Assembly (NCBI RefSeq): GCF_000428905.1
Contig: NZ_KE386815.1
Span: 186,001 to 250,000 of the forward strand
Source: Brumicola pallidula DSM 14239 = ACAM 615
GTDB lineage: Bacteria; Pseudomonadota; Gammaproteobacteria; Enterobacterales; Alteromonadaceae
DNA: 64,000 nt
Direction of reading: 5' to 3'
A program made the translations under genes and the position numbers. The notes under the pieces were generated by a model. The model searched no databases and was not told the DNA's origin. It saw only the letters and a program-made list of their open reading frames with translations. Below are positions 53,996 through 63,228 of the stretch, one piece after another; the stretch's first letter is position 1, and every line of letters begins with the position of its first letter.

Positions 53996-54997
53996 ATGAA
54001 AACGCAACTCCCATTATTGCCCGGTGAGACAGCACTACCTAGCGCACCAAAAGTGTTATTGGATGACGGCACCAACTGTATTCCGCAGCATTATTTGTCT
54101 TATCATCACACAAAAGAATCTGTAGACAATATCGTAGCCGAAGTAAGCTACGATCCAAGTTACCTGCTATTTGTAGACGAAGACAAAGGTGGAATATTTA
54201 TTCAGGTCGGCATTATTGGCGTCGATAATTATATGAGTGCCCAATCACAAGACAGCCAAAAGATAGTTTATGGTCGACGCTGGCGTGTTGAACCCCAGCT
54301 CCCTTCTTCTGAAATTATACAAACCGCATTTTTAGCGATAATGAAGGCGCGAGAACATGAAGTTCGAGAGTTAATAAAATACAACGATAATAACAAAGCG
54401 ACAACACCGTTCAGTTGCCATCATGACCTCCCACTAATGGCGATGTCAGGGAAAACCAATACCGATGATAAAAGCGGCCATGTAAGCGAGGTTGCGCTGC
54501 AAAAGGTGATTGCTAAATTACAGTATGACCACGGTTACTTCGAACTTGTCAAGCTTTTACCATTAAGCAGCGAACAACTGCTTGTAACAGTTCAGTTCAA
54601 TTGCTCTGATACGACTAAGTTGCCTGAACTACTGGTGCTGTCTAACTTTAATGTGCTCATTGAAGCACCTACCGAAAATGCGCTTTTATTCAGTTTAATG
54701 GACGCGTTATTACACTTAAGTAACCGCCATGTAGAGGAACATTTCACCTTTAAAACATTCGCGCGGTTTTCAAGAAAAAACAGTATTAGAAAAATAAGTG
54801 AGTTGTCAGCTAAAACCCGACACAAAGGGCTTACCGAGAATGACATAAATTTTACCTTAGCTTTCAAACAAAGTAATTATGATACAGATGAGACCAGAGT
54901 ACCGAGATTATCAGACTCCGTATTAGGCCTAAAACTGGTCTCACAAATGCAAAAGTTTAATATTGCGACTGGAATGTTACCAAGAAAATTTCCATAA
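53996..54997 (+). CDS. Unrecognised 333-aa protein between ychF and the tRNA cluster
   Basis: I do not recognise a family. The protein is soluble with no signal or membrane segment. The first third has beta-like hydrophobic alternation (YLLFVDEDKGGIFIQVGIIGVDNY, about 57-80). A middle charged linker (about 134-165) follows, then a mixed region (about 166-240), and a basic C-terminal third (RFSRKNSIRKISELSAKTRHKG) ending with GMLPRKFP. The ribosome site is modest (GGTGA). Codon use looks like its neighbours. It has its own 17-codon leader in the same frame and no cotranscribed partner, with the tRNA promoter starting 67 bases beyond. Confidence 0.65.
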   Translation: MKTQLPLLPGETALPSAPKVLLDDGTNCIPQHYLSYHHTKESVDNIVAEVSYDPSYLLFVDEDKGGIFIQVGIIGVDNYMSAQSQDSQKIVYGRRWRVEPQLPSSEIIQTAFLAIMKAREHEVRELIKYNDNNKATTPFSCHHDLPLMAMSGKTNTDDKSGHVSEVALQKVIAKLQYDHGYFELVKLLPLSSEQLLVTVQFNCSDTTKLPELLVLSNFNVLIEAPTENALLFSLMDALLHLSNRHVEEHFTFKTFARFSRKNSIRKISELSAKTRHKGLTENDINFTLAFKQSNYDTDETRVPRLSDSVLGLKLVSQMQKFNIATGMLPRKFP

Positions 54998-55063
54998 TAT
55001 TGGGCATAGTGAAGGTTTCTTGACTAATTTGTGTCCAACTAGTTATTTCATGCAAAAAAGGGG

Positions 55064-55092
55064 TTGACGACCTCACTCCAACTGAGCATAAT
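55064..55092 (+). promoter_or_regulatory. Promoter of the tRNA Met-Leu-Gln-Gln operon
   Basis: TTGACG (55064-55069), 17-base spacer and CATAAT (55087-55092), followed by the GC-rich discriminator ACGCGCC: a stringent-type stable RNA promoter 46 bases ahead of the first tRNA. Confidence 0.85.
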
Positions 55093-55138
55093 ACGCGCCA
55101 CTCTGAAGCGGACTAGCGCTGGTTTGGAGTGATAGGTA

Positions 55139-55215
55139 GGCTACGTAGCTCAGCTGGTTAGAGCACATCACTCATAATGATGGGGTCGCAGGTTCGAGTC
55201 CCGCCGTAGCCACCA
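55139..55215 (+). tRNA. tRNA-Met (anticodon CAT, elongator)
   Basis: The 77-base gene has acceptor GGCTACG/CGTAGCC, anticodon loop CTCATAA, GGTTCGAGT in the T arm and encoded CCA. It closely matches E. coli metT, an elongator tRNA: the first acceptor pair is G-C, unlike initiator tRNA. Confidence 0.95.
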
Positions 55216-55250
55216 ATTCACTTATTAGGAATAGTAGGTGTCTGAGATAT

Positions 55251-55335
55251 GCGGGAGTGGTGGAATTGGTAGACACGCTGGATTTAGGTTCCAGTGCTTC
55301 ACGGCGTGAGAGTTCAAGTCTCTCCTTCCGCACCA
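55251..55335 (+). tRNA. tRNA-Leu (anticodon TAG)
   Basis: The 85-base gene has acceptor GCGGGAG/CTTCCGC, anticodon loop ATTTAGG, the long variable arm of class II tRNAs and encoded CCA. Second gene of the cluster, as leuW in E. coli. Confidence 0.95.
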
Positions 55336-55343
55336 AAAACTGT

Positions 55344-55418
55344 TGGGGTATAGCCAAGTTGGTAAGGCAGCGGGTTTTGATCCCGCGATCGTAGGTTCAA
55401 GTCCTGCTACCCCAGCCA
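55344..55418 (+). tRNA. tRNA-Gln (anticodon TTG)
   Basis: 75 bases, identical to the tRNA-Gln at 49290-49364, with CCA encoded. Only 8 bases separate it from tRNA-Leu. Confidence 0.95.
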
Positions 55419-55476
55419 TCTCAGTTTTTAAAACTCAAAATTTTGAGTTGTAATTTAGAGCACTCTTGATTACTCT

Positions 55477-55552
55477 TGGGGTATAGCCAAGTTGGTAAGG
55501 CAACGGGTTTTGATCCCGTCATTCGTAGGTTCGAGTCCTGCTACCCCAGCCA
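55477..55552 (+). tRNA. tRNA-Gln (anticodon TTG), variant
   Basis: This 76-base third Gln gene differs from the others in the anticodon stem (ACGGG/CCCGT), in one extra base in the variable region and in the T-loop (GGTTCGAGT), while acceptor and D arms are the same. The operon terminator follows 7 bases later. Confidence 0.95.
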
Positions 55553-55559
55553 ATTTTAG

Positions 55560-55584
55560 AACGCCGGTTTATCCGGCGTTTTTT
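55560..55584 (+). terminator. Terminator of the tRNA operon
   Basis: AACGCCGG (55560-55567), loop TTTAT and CCGGCGTT (55573-55580) run into TTTT; a perfect 8-bp GC-rich stem. Confidence 0.92.
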
Positions 55585-55605
55585 GCGTTTTAAAGGAACA
55601 GAATT

Positions 55606-57102
55606 TTGTTATTTAACTTAGTTACTAAAATACAAATCCCCACTGGCGAATCCGCAAACATTTTCATCCAACTAGTCAATCTCATGGGTCAGTGGATCAC
55701 AATTGTGGTCGACTTCGTCAATATGGTCTTATGGGGCGATGGCCAGGTCCTTATTTATCTGCTGTTGATCGCCGGCATTTGGTTTACAGTTAAACTGAAA
55801 TTCATTCAAATCCTTAATTTCAAACACATGTTTTCACTGCTCAAAGGCAGTAGTAAAAGCGATGCTGCTGGTATCAGTTCATTCCAAGCTCTATGCACCA
55901 GTCTTTCAGCTAGAGTGGGAACGGGTAATTTAGCTGGGGTTGCAGTTGCCATTTCCTTAGGTGGTGCTGGCGCAATATTTTGGATGTGGGTTATAGCATT
56001 GCTCGGTATGGCGACAGGATACGCCGAGAGCGTATTAGGCCAAGTATATAAAATAAAAGACGAAAACGGCGAGTATAGAGGTGGCCCAGCCTATTATATT
56101 AAGCAAGGTCTAAATAATTCATGGTTCGCTATCTTGTTCGCTTTATGCTTATTTTTTGGCTACGGATTTGTGTTCTCTGCAGTTCAAGCAAATACCATTA
56201 CTGACGCGCTCAGTAACAGCTACGGTATCGAGACCTTGCATTCAGGGCTGGTCATTATCGCCCTTGCAGGATTAATCGTGATTGGTGGCTTACGCGCCAT
56301 TGCAAGATTTGCCGAATGGATAGTTCCTTTTATGGGTGTCGCTTACGTTTTAGTTGCGCTGGTGATCACAATTATCAACATTCAATTATTGCCCGACGTA
56401 ATTATCGATATCGTAAAATCAGCCTTTGGTTTACAAGAGGCTGGTGCTGGTGCATTCGCAGCAGCAGTGAAAAACGGCATCCAACGAGGTTTATATTCTA
56501 ACGAAGCGGGTTCTGGTAGTGTGCCACATGCGGCAGCGAGTGCATCGCCCCACCCTAACCATCCGGTATCACAAGGCTATATTCAGATGCTCGGTGTATT
56601 TATTGACACCATGATTTTATGTACTTGTACTGCCTTTATCATATTGCTGGCAGGGCATGGCAATGATGTCGGCGAAATGGAGGGTATTCGCTTAACACAA
56701 ACTGCCATGGAAAGTCATTTAGGAGCTTACGGCGGAGATTTCGTGGCTGCTGCTATTAGTTTATTTGCGTTTACCTCGGTAGTGGCAAACTACGCGTACG
56801 GAGAGAGTAACTTACATGTATTTAAACTTGACAATAAGTTTGGTCGCACTTTCTATACCACGGGTTACCTTGGAATGATTTTGTGGGGTTCAATGGCAGC
56901 AGTACCAAAAGTTTGGGCGATGGCTGATATGGCCTTAGGGTTAATGACCGTAGTCAATATTATCGCTATTGTGATGCTGACGCCAACCATTGTTGCAGTC
57001 ACTAAAGACTATAATGAAAAGCGTAAGAATCAAGCGAAAATGGACTTTATTGAAGCTAATTGCAAAATACAAGGGCGCACTGAAGACAACATTTGGAAGT
57101 AG
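55606..57102 (+). CDS. Sodium:alanine/glycine symporter family protein (AlsT/AgcS type)
   Basis: The protein is an inner-membrane amino-acid:cation symporter with about 11 hydrophobic helices. Family motifs include ALCTSLSARVGTGNLAGVA (about 95-113), GGPAYYIKQGL (about 159-169) and GIQRGLYSNEAGSGSVPHAAA (about 288-308 in pieces). The substrate is probably Ala or Gly with Na+, by family. I give the TTG at 55606 because AAAGGA stands about 10 bases upstream; the first ATG at 55684 would give a length closer to most relatives but lacks a ribosome site. It follows the tRNA terminator directly, so transcription may rely on readthrough or a promoter overlapping the hairpin. Confidence 0.9.
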   Translation: MLFNLVTKIQIPTGESANIFIQLVNLMGQWITIVVDFVNMVLWGDGQVLIYLLLIAGIWFTVKLKFIQILNFKHMFSLLKGSSKSDAAGISSFQALCTSLSARVGTGNLAGVAVAISLGGAGAIFWMWVIALLGMATGYAESVLGQVYKIKDENGEYRGGPAYYIKQGLNNSWFAILFALCLFFGYGFVFSAVQANTITDALSNSYGIETLHSGLVIIALAGLIVIGGLRAIARFAEWIVPFMGVAYVLVALVITIINIQLLPDVIIDIVKSAFGLQEAGAGAFAAAVKNGIQRGLYSNEAGSGSVPHAAASASPHPNHPVSQGYIQMLGVFIDTMILCTCTAFIILLAGHGNDVGEMEGIRLTQTAMESHLGAYGGDFVAAAISLFAFTSVVANYAYGESNLHVFKLDNKFGRTFYTTGYLGMILWGSMAAVPKVWAMADMALGLMTVVNIIAIVMLTPTIVAVTKDYNEKRKNQAKMDFIEANCKIQGRTEDNIWK

Positions 57103-57219
57103 TAATCCGACTTGGTGCTGACGCGCCCCACTCTTAGTGATTGCGCGTTTCTGCACCAGACCTATTGTGCATATATGATCAACTGCTTTTTACAAAACGA
57201 TCCTGCACAAAACGGTCCT

Positions 57220-57390
57220 TCACATATACATGAATAGCTGAATAACCAGCAGAATTACGATAAGCGGTATCACCCATTTCATGAATTTAGCTTGCGTTTC
57301 TGGCGATATTCTCACACTTGATTTCTCAAGCATCGGAACGATGACAATGAGGGCGATAAACAAAACCGCCAATATGCCTAAAATTGCCAT
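57220..57390 (-). CDS. 56-aa membrane protein with two helices, unknown function
   Basis: ATG at 57388-57390 is preceded by a strong AAGGAAG site. The 56-residue product has helix one at about 3-19 (AILGILAVLFIALIVIV), a polar loop with KSSVRISPETQAKFMK, and helix two at about 39-54. Both termini are short, so it is essentially two membrane helices joined by a basic, 20-residue loop. It fills an otherwise empty 380-base gap, upstream of which lies ubiF on the same strand. The hydrophobic pattern and ribosome site argue for a real gene; I do not recognise a family. Confidence 0.7.
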   Translation of the reverse strand: MAILGILAVLFIALIVIVPMLEKSSVRISPETQAKFMKWVIPLIVILLVIQLFMYM

Positions 57391-57483
57391 AAATACTTCC
57401 TTATTATATATTTAAGTGATTATCTGCTGCTTGAAGTTGGTTTTCTATGGGCCTTATCCGATTTGCATATGATAAGCGCAGGC

Positions 57484-58647
57484 TTATTCGATCCCCATCG
57501 CATATTTGAGTGCTTTGTGCTTAATTGGGCCCGCTACATTGGCCATTTGAACACCTAAATTACGCATCGTTTTTAACACGCTAATGTCGTTACTAAAAGT
57601 TTGATAGAAAATATCCATCGCACTCATCATAACTAAATTAGGTGTTCGTCTGCTATTTTCATAATCCTTCAACGCCTGCTTATTCTTCGCAGTAATGGGA
57701 TTATTTTCAATACAGGTAACCAACGCATCTACGTCTTTAAAGCCAAGATTTACACCCTGTCCTGCCAATGGGTTAATTTGATGAGCTGCATCGCCTATCA
57801 ACACCACGTTTTTGCGCCAATATTGATTGGCATGCATTCGACGCAATGGGAAGCCTGTTTTATCTAGCACCTCAAAATCACCTAGAGTAGACGGAAATCG
57901 AGCAATGATTTCTTTTTTTATGTCTGTATTGCTGGTGTTTCGAATATGTTGACTGGTTGCTGAATCGGCGTACCAAACTAAGTTTGCATAGCCATCAAAC
58001 AAAGGCAGAAAAGCAACTGGCCCTTGTGGTGTAAATTGTTGCCAAGTTGCGGATTCAAACTCCGATACCATTTTGACTAATAGCACGTTAGCCTGCTGTT
58101 CATATTGCCAGCCTGTGACACCAATATTGGCTTGTTGGCGCAACTGCGAATCCCCACCATCTGCGCCGATTAGCGTATTAGCTTGAATATGAATATCGTT
58201 GTCTAGTATCACGTCAGCTGCAATCAGATTAATATCCACGGCCCTGCCATAAACCAACTGGATGTTGTCAGCATGTTCTTGTTCAATAGTGTCTAGTAGC
58301 GCAAGTTGTAAAATGCGGTTTTCAACAAAATATCCCAAGTACGATTCACCGATTTGCGAGGCCTCAAAATTAAGCGCCTTAGTACTATTCTCCCAGACGG
58401 AGAGTCGATTGTATTGCTGGCATCGCATGGCGAGTACTTTGTCCCACACATTATAGGATTGCAATAGGCGTTGCGTGAAGCGGTTTAATGCTGAAACTCT
58501 CAAATCGGGCAACTCAGCATCGTTAAATACCTTGGGTTTGATTGCTTCTACTACAGCGACTTTATAGCCTAACGTTGACAGACCTATCGCCATAGTGCCA
58601 CCAACCATACCGCCACCAAAAATACAGTAATCTACGGTTATTTCCAT
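57484..58647 (-). CDS. ubiF: Ubiquinone biosynthesis flavin hydroxylase UbiF
   Basis: UbiF hydroxylates 3-demethoxyubiquinol, a late step of ubiquinone synthesis. The 387-aa UbiH/UbiF/VisC-family protein has the FAD motif GGGMVGGTMAIGL (11-23), the mid-protein GADGGDSQLR, and GDAAHQINPLAGQGVNLGFKD (about 285-305). In E. coli ubiF is beside the same tRNA cluster and opposite miaB, which supports UbiF over the other paralogues UbiH and UbiI. The assignment within the family is by context plus overall likeness. Confidence 0.85.
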   Translation of the reverse strand: MEITVDYCIFGGGMVGGTMAIGLSTLGYKVAVVEAIKPKVFNDAELPDLRVSALNRFTQRLLQSYNVWDKVLAMRCQQYNRLSVWENSTKALNFEASQIGESYLGYFVENRILQLALLDTIEQEHADNIQLVYGRAVDINLIAADVILDNDIHIQANTLIGADGGDSQLRQQANIGVTGWQYEQQANVLLVKMVSEFESATWQQFTPQGPVAFLPLFDGYANLVWYADSATSQHIRNTSNTDIKKEIIARFPSTLGDFEVLDKTGFPLRRMHANQYWRKNVVLIGDAAHQINPLAGQGVNLGFKDVDALVTCIENNPITAKNKQALKDYENSRRTPNLVMMSAMDIFYQTFSNDISVLKTMRNLGVQMANVAGPIKHKALKYAMGIE

Positions 58648-58995
58648 GCTTTCCTACTTTTTATGATGTTGTTTATAGTCATACTCAACCACTGTGCACC
58701 AACCGATATTTAGTTACCTTTCACCATGGGTCGAGAACGAATTACCAAGCTCCTCATATAAGCTCCTTATCTAAGCTCCGTACTAATTTCCTGACAAAAC
58801 GCCTGGTCGTAAGCATGATTACGCTTCAATTAACAAACGGTTCACGAACTTATGCCCGATACTCTGCGCTGAACATTGAATTGCAAAATTTACTAGTGAA
58901 CTTAATGTAGCAAAAATAGGTAAATCATATCAGAACTCCACGCTAACATAGTATCGTTAATATCCTCATGCGCCAACTCAACAATATAATCAATA
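58648..58995. other. Intergenic region between ubiF and the EamA transporter
   Basis: These 348 bases hold the divergent promoters of ubiF and the transporter. The only pattern I see is the 13-base-period triple AAGCTCC at 58747-58779. No ORF looks coding. Confidence 0.5.
58747..58779. repeat. Triple AAGCTCC with 13-base period
   Basis: AAGCTCC occurs at 58747-58753, 58760-58766 and 58773-58779, each separated by a 6-base AT-rich spacer. Spacing just over one helical turn could suit a cooperative binding site; it may also be a chance small repeat. Confidence 0.5.
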
Positions 58996-59847
58996 ATGAA
59001 AAATAAAGTGTTGCTAGGTGCTATTGCGCTGGTTATTGTAGAGGCCTTTTTTGCAGGCGTAAGCGCCATTGTAAAACTATTAAGCGACAGCTTGTCAGAA
59101 TCTCAAATAATCTTCTTCCGTAATTTTTTCGCGCTACTATTCTTAGGTCCTTGGTGTCTAAGAAAAGGCGCTCAAGCAATATATACCCGACGTGTTGGTC
59201 TGCATTTATTTCGCGCTGCAACCGGCCTCGGTGGAATGTATTGTTTCTTTTACGTGCTTGCGCACATGCCATTTACATCCGCTATACTGGCGTTAAAAAT
59301 GGCCCCCTTTTTTATACCTATAATTGCCAAAATATGGTTAAAAGAAAGAATACAATCCAAAACCGTGGTAGCAATTATGATTGGCTTCGTTGGCGCTGCT
59401 TTTATAATAAACCCGCAACAAGGTATTGAATTCAATTTATTATTCATTGTCGTGTTTTGTGCGTTGTTAGTCGCTACTACCAAATGTACGATCAGAAAAT
59501 TATCCGACACCGAACCCGCAGTGCGAATTGTTTTCTACTTTATTTGTGTTTCGACTTTATTTTCGTTTCCACTAATGATGACTGACTGGCAACCCATCAA
59601 TAACCAAAACTGGGGATTGTTAGTGCTTACCGGTGCGTTAGCGGTTTGTGGACAATTGCTGATGACACAAGCGTACTATTACGCCTCGCCTGTAAAAATA
59701 GGATTACTGGGCTATTCAAGTGTATTTTTCGCCGCCATGATCGGTTACACGTTCTGGGACGAACCGCTAACGCTGGGCATGCTTTTTGGCGGAATTCTGT
59801 TAATTTGGGCAGCAAATGTAACGATTAGACAACGATGGTTTATTTAA
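58996..59847 (+). CDS. EamA-family (DMT superfamily) transporter
   Basis: The 283-aa inner-membrane protein has about ten hydrophobic helices in two EamA repeats (about 5-138 and 150-278). Motifs include FFRNFFALLFLGPW early, and GALAVCGQLLMTQAYYYA and GYTFWDEPLTLGMLFGG late, typical of drug/metabolite exporters of the RhaT/YdcZ-like type. Substrate is unknown. It stands alone between ubiF (divergent) and miaB (170 bases downstream). Confidence 0.9.
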   Translation: MKNKVLLGAIALVIVEAFFAGVSAIVKLLSDSLSESQIIFFRNFFALLFLGPWCLRKGAQAIYTRRVGLHLFRAATGLGGMYCFFYVLAHMPFTSAILALKMAPFFIPIIAKIWLKERIQSKTVVAIMIGFVGAAFIINPQQGIEFNLLFIVVFCALLVATTKCTIRKLSDTEPAVRIVFYFICVSTLFSFPLMMTDWQPINNQNWGLLVLTGALAVCGQLLMTQAYYYASPVKIGLLGYSSVFFAAMIGYTFWDEPLTLGMLFGGILLIWAANVTIRQRWFI

Positions 59848-60017
59848 ACAAAATAAAACATGAACTACCGAGTGTTTAAACTAGCGTCTATCACTGTTCC
59901 AGTCTAAAATGTAATGTTACACTTATGTATTCCAAGCGGAATGATCAGCCGAAGCGAACTCGAAAAAATCGTTCGTTCGGACCGTATCGAACTAATTAAA
60001 GACGAAATATCGCTATT

Positions 60018-61445
60018 ATGAATAAGAAGTTATTTATCAAAACCTGGGGCTGCCAGATGAACGAGTATGATTCTGAGAAAATGGCAGATCTGCTCGATTC
60101 GACTCATGGCTACACATTAGCAGACGACGCGGAAGATGCAGATGTCATTCTACTCAACACTTGCTCTATTCGCGAAAAAGCACAGGAGAAGGTATTCCAT
60201 CAATTAGGCCGCTGGAAGAATTTAAAACAAAACAAGCCGGGCTTAATTATCGGCGTTGGCGGTTGTGTTGCGTCTCAAGAAGGTGCAGAAATTAGGAAAC
60301 GTGCACCTTATGTCGACATTGTGTTCGGTCCACAAACATTGCATCGTTTGCCTGAAATGATCACACAAATCAAAGGCGGTGATAAATCCGTTGTTGATGT
60401 TAGCTTCCCCGAAATCGAAAAATTTGACCGTTTGCCGGAACCACGTGCAGATGGCCCAACAGCCTTCGTATCAATTATGGAAGGTTGTTCAAAATATTGT
60501 AGCTTTTGTGTGGTGCCTTACACTCGCGGAGAAGAAGTTAATCGCCCAGTCGATGATGTATTACTGGAAATTGCACAACTTGCGGCGCAAGGTGTGCGTG
60601 AAGTTAATTTATTAGGTCAAAACGTGAATGCATTTAGAGGCCCGCATTATGACGGTAGTATTTGTCGTTTTGCTGAGTTACTCGAGCTTGTCGCTTCAAT
60701 CGATGGTATTGACCGTATCCGCTATACAACCTCTCATCCGGTCGAATTTACTGATGATATTGTAGAAGCCTACAAGCACATTCCAGAGTTAGTTGATCAC
60801 TTGCATTTGCCAGTTCAAAGCGGCTCTGACCGTATTCTTAACCAAATGAAACGTGGCCACACTGCTATCGAATATAAGTCGACTATTCGCAAATTGAAAA
60901 AAGTGCGTCCTAACCTGTGTATGTCGTCTGATTTTATTATTGGTTTCCCTGGTGAAACAGATGCTGACTTTGAAGCAACGATGGATTTAATTAGTGCCAT
61001 TGAATATGACATGAGTTTTAGTTTCATTTATAGCTCACGACCTGGAACGCCTGCAGCTGATATCGTTGACGATGTCACTGATGCTACCAAAAAACTGCGT
61101 TTACAAATTTTACAACAACGCATCAACCAAAATGCACTGCGCATTGCACGCAATATGGTAGAAACAACTCAACGCATTTTGGTTGAAGGGCCATCTAAGA
61201 AAAATGTGATGGAATTAACTGGAAGAACAGAAAATAACCGTGTGGTTAATTTCGAAGGTTCTCCTGATATGATAGGTGAATTTGTTGACGTTGAAATTAC
61301 AGCGGTTTACAGTAATTCACTGCGTGGTAACGTTATTAGACGTGAAAAAGACATGGGATTGCGTATTGCAGTATCACCGCAAAGCATTATGGCCAAAAAG
61401 CCGCAACCTGATAATGTGGGTGTAACTCAATTCGTTCCTGCGTGA
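60018..61445 (+). CDS. miaB: tRNA-2-methylthio-N6-dimethylallyladenosine synthase
   Basis: MiaB methylthiolates i6A37 in tRNAs reading U-starting codons. The 475-aa protein has the N-terminal cluster cysteines Cys12, Cys49 and Cys83, the radical-SAM triad Cys157, Cys161 and Cys164 (CSKYCSFC), and a C-terminal TRAM domain (about 375-440). It leads miaB-ybeZ-ybeY-corC, the E. coli order beside ubiF and the metT tRNA cluster. Confidence 0.97.
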   Translation: MNKKLFIKTWGCQMNEYDSEKMADLLDSTHGYTLADDAEDADVILLNTCSIREKAQEKVFHQLGRWKNLKQNKPGLIIGVGGCVASQEGAEIRKRAPYVDIVFGPQTLHRLPEMITQIKGGDKSVVDVSFPEIEKFDRLPEPRADGPTAFVSIMEGCSKYCSFCVVPYTRGEEVNRPVDDVLLEIAQLAAQGVREVNLLGQNVNAFRGPHYDGSICRFAELLELVASIDGIDRIRYTTSHPVEFTDDIVEAYKHIPELVDHLHLPVQSGSDRILNQMKRGHTAIEYKSTIRKLKKVRPNLCMSSDFIIGFPGETDADFEATMDLISAIEYDMSFSFIYSSRPGTPAADIVDDVTDATKKLRLQILQQRINQNALRIARNMVETTQRILVEGPSKKNVMELTGRTENNRVVNFEGSPDMIGEFVDVEITAVYSNSLRGNVIRREKDMGLRIAVSPQSIMAKKPQPDNVGVTQFVPA

Positions 61446-61539
61446 TGGCTTGACAATAACACGCAGTTTGAAAAGGCGAGCTTGAAACAAGCATAAGCCG
61501 GTCTATGATAAATAAGAGTCTTAAATAAAAGAGGTTATA

Positions 61540-62646
61540 TTGAGCAAGTTAGTGAGTAATGAAATTGTATTACAGCCACAAGACAATAAACGTTTATCGA
61601 GTCTATGTGGTCCATTAGACGACAACATCAAACAGATTGAGCGTCGCTTAGGTGTTGAAATAACTTACCGTTCAAACGAATTTAAGGTGTTAGGAGAACT
61701 GCAACAAGCGAATGGCGCAAGCGAACTGTTGAAGTTGTTGTACATAGAAACGCAGCCTGTAAAAGGCAGTGTTCCTATCTTAGAACCTAACCAAGTGCAC
61801 CTAGCTATTCAAGAAGTCAAATGTTTGGAACGCGCCGAAGCTGGCGATTATGGCAAAGAAGTCCATATAACAACCAAACGAGGCGTTATCAAACCGCGTA
61901 ACCCAAATCAGTCAAAGTACGTGTCTAACGTGCTAACTCACGACATTACTTTTGGTGTTGGCCCAGCCGGAACAGGCAAGACTTATCTTGCCGTTGCCTG
62001 CGCAGTTGATGCACTTGAGCGTCAAGATGTGAGACGTATTTTGTTAACCCGTCCTGCGGTAGAAGCGGGTGAGAAGCTAGGTTTCCTTCCCGGTGACTTA
62101 GCACAAAAGGTCGACCCTTATTTACGTCCATTGTACGATGCCTTATTTGAAATGTTAGGCTTTGAAAAAGTTGAAAAGCTCATTGAGCGCAACGTAATTG
62201 AAGTTGCACCATTAGCATACATGCGCGGTCGCACATTGAATGACGCTTTTATCATTCTCGATGAAAGTCAAAACACCACTGTAGAGCAAATGAAAATGTT
62301 CTTAACACGCATTGGTTTTAACTCTCAAGCTGTAATTACCGGCGATATTACACAAATTGATTTGCCTAGAGGGGCGAAATCAGGCTTGCGTCACGCAATA
62401 GAAGTATTAAGTGATGTTAACGATATTTCTTTTAATTTCTTTACTGCACAAGACGTTGTAAGACATCCAATTGTTGCCCGTATTGTACAAGCTTATGAAG
62501 AATATGAAGCAAAAAAAGAAATTGAATTAGAGGCAAAGAAACAACTAAGAGAAGATCAAATTCGTCACTCTAGCAAACATATTGACGAGCAAGACTTACA
62601 GCAAGCGCAGACAAGTAAACACCCTAGTAATGACGATCAGCGTTGA
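61540..62646 (+). CDS. ybeZ: PhoH-like ATPase YbeZ
   Basis: YbeZ is a PhoH-family NTPase that acts with YbeY in rRNA metabolism. The 368-aa protein has the Walker A GPAGTGKT (141-148), Walker B FIILDESQ (about 243-250) and a charged, Gln-rich C-terminal tail. It starts with TTG at 61540, GAGG 6 bases upstream. Its 3' end overlaps the ybeY ATG by 17 bases, implying coupled expression. Confidence 0.94.
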   Translation: MSKLVSNEIVLQPQDNKRLSSLCGPLDDNIKQIERRLGVEITYRSNEFKVLGELQQANGASELLKLLYIETQPVKGSVPILEPNQVHLAIQEVKCLERAEAGDYGKEVHITTKRGVIKPRNPNQSKYVSNVLTHDITFGVGPAGTGKTYLAVACAVDALERQDVRRILLTRPAVEAGEKLGFLPGDLAQKVDPYLRPLYDALFEMLGFEKVEKLIERNVIEVAPLAYMRGRTLNDAFIILDESQNTTVEQMKMFLTRIGFNSQAVITGDITQIDLPRGAKSGLRHAIEVLSDVNDISFNFFTAQDVVRHPIVARIVQAYEEYEAKKEIELEAKKQLREDQIRHSSKHIDEQDLQQAQTSKHPSNDDQR

Positions 62647-63196
62647 TTTACAAAGCGTGGTTGAGCGCGACAAGCTCATCCACGCTTTGCCCACAGTACA
62701 GCAAATTGAAGAATGGCTAAACGCGACGATTAACGACCTACGCTCAAGGTCTTCGATGCAAAAGAATGCTGGATTAGCGGCCGATACAAACGCTGCCCAA
62801 AGTAATCATATTACGCATAGCGAGATACAGAATATTCAGCAAACGGCGTTTGAAGTTACCTTTCGTATAGTAGATACAATTGAGTCCCGACAACTCAATT
62901 CAGACTATAGAGAAAAAGATAAACCGACAAATGTGTTATCCTTCCTGTTCGACGCACCTGAGCATATTGATATGCCGTTTTTGGGTGACTTAGTCGTGTG
63001 TGCCGCTGTTGTCGAGCAAGAAGCTAAAGAACAAAACAAGCAAATTATTGACCATTGGGCGCATTTATGTATTCATGGTTTATTGCACTTGTTAGGTTAT
63101 GACCACATGCATGCAAGTGAAGCGCAAGAAATGGAAGGTATTGAAACCGCGATACTTGCCAAATTGAACATTGGCAACCCTTACCAATATAATTAA
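62630..63196 (+). CDS. ybeY: Endoribonuclease/rRNA maturation factor YbeY with N-terminal insertion
   Basis: YbeY is a zinc-dependent endoribonuclease for 16S rRNA 3' maturation and ribosome quality control. The 188-aa protein has the zinc motif [11 protein letters not shown] (149-159) and the family segment [13 protein letters not shown] (93-105 region). It is about 30 residues longer than E. coli YbeY (155 aa): residues about 38-73 form a polar, Gln/Asn/Ser-rich insertion between the first helix and the strand EVTFRIVD. The ATG at 62630 lies inside the end of ybeZ; an upstream in-frame start at 62582 would lie still deeper. No clear Shine-Dalgarno is seen. Confidence 0.92.
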   Translation: MTISVDLQSVVERDKLIHALPTVQQIEEWLNATINDLRSRSSMQKNAGLAADTNAAQSNHITHSEIQNIQQTAFEVTFRIVDTIESRQLNSDYREKDKPTNVLSFLFDAPEHIDMPFLGDLVVCAAVVEQEAKEQNKQIIDHWAHLCIHGLLHLLGYDHMHASEAQEMEGIETAILAKLNIGNPYQYN

Positions 63197-63228
63197 TTAT
63201 AAAGTACTAGGAAATAAGCGAAAATATC

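Noticed and set aside
49290-55552. Repeated tRNA-Gln sequences as attachment sites of an integrated element
   Set aside because: No integrase, excisionase or foreign genes lie between them; the genes enclosed are core housekeeping ones.
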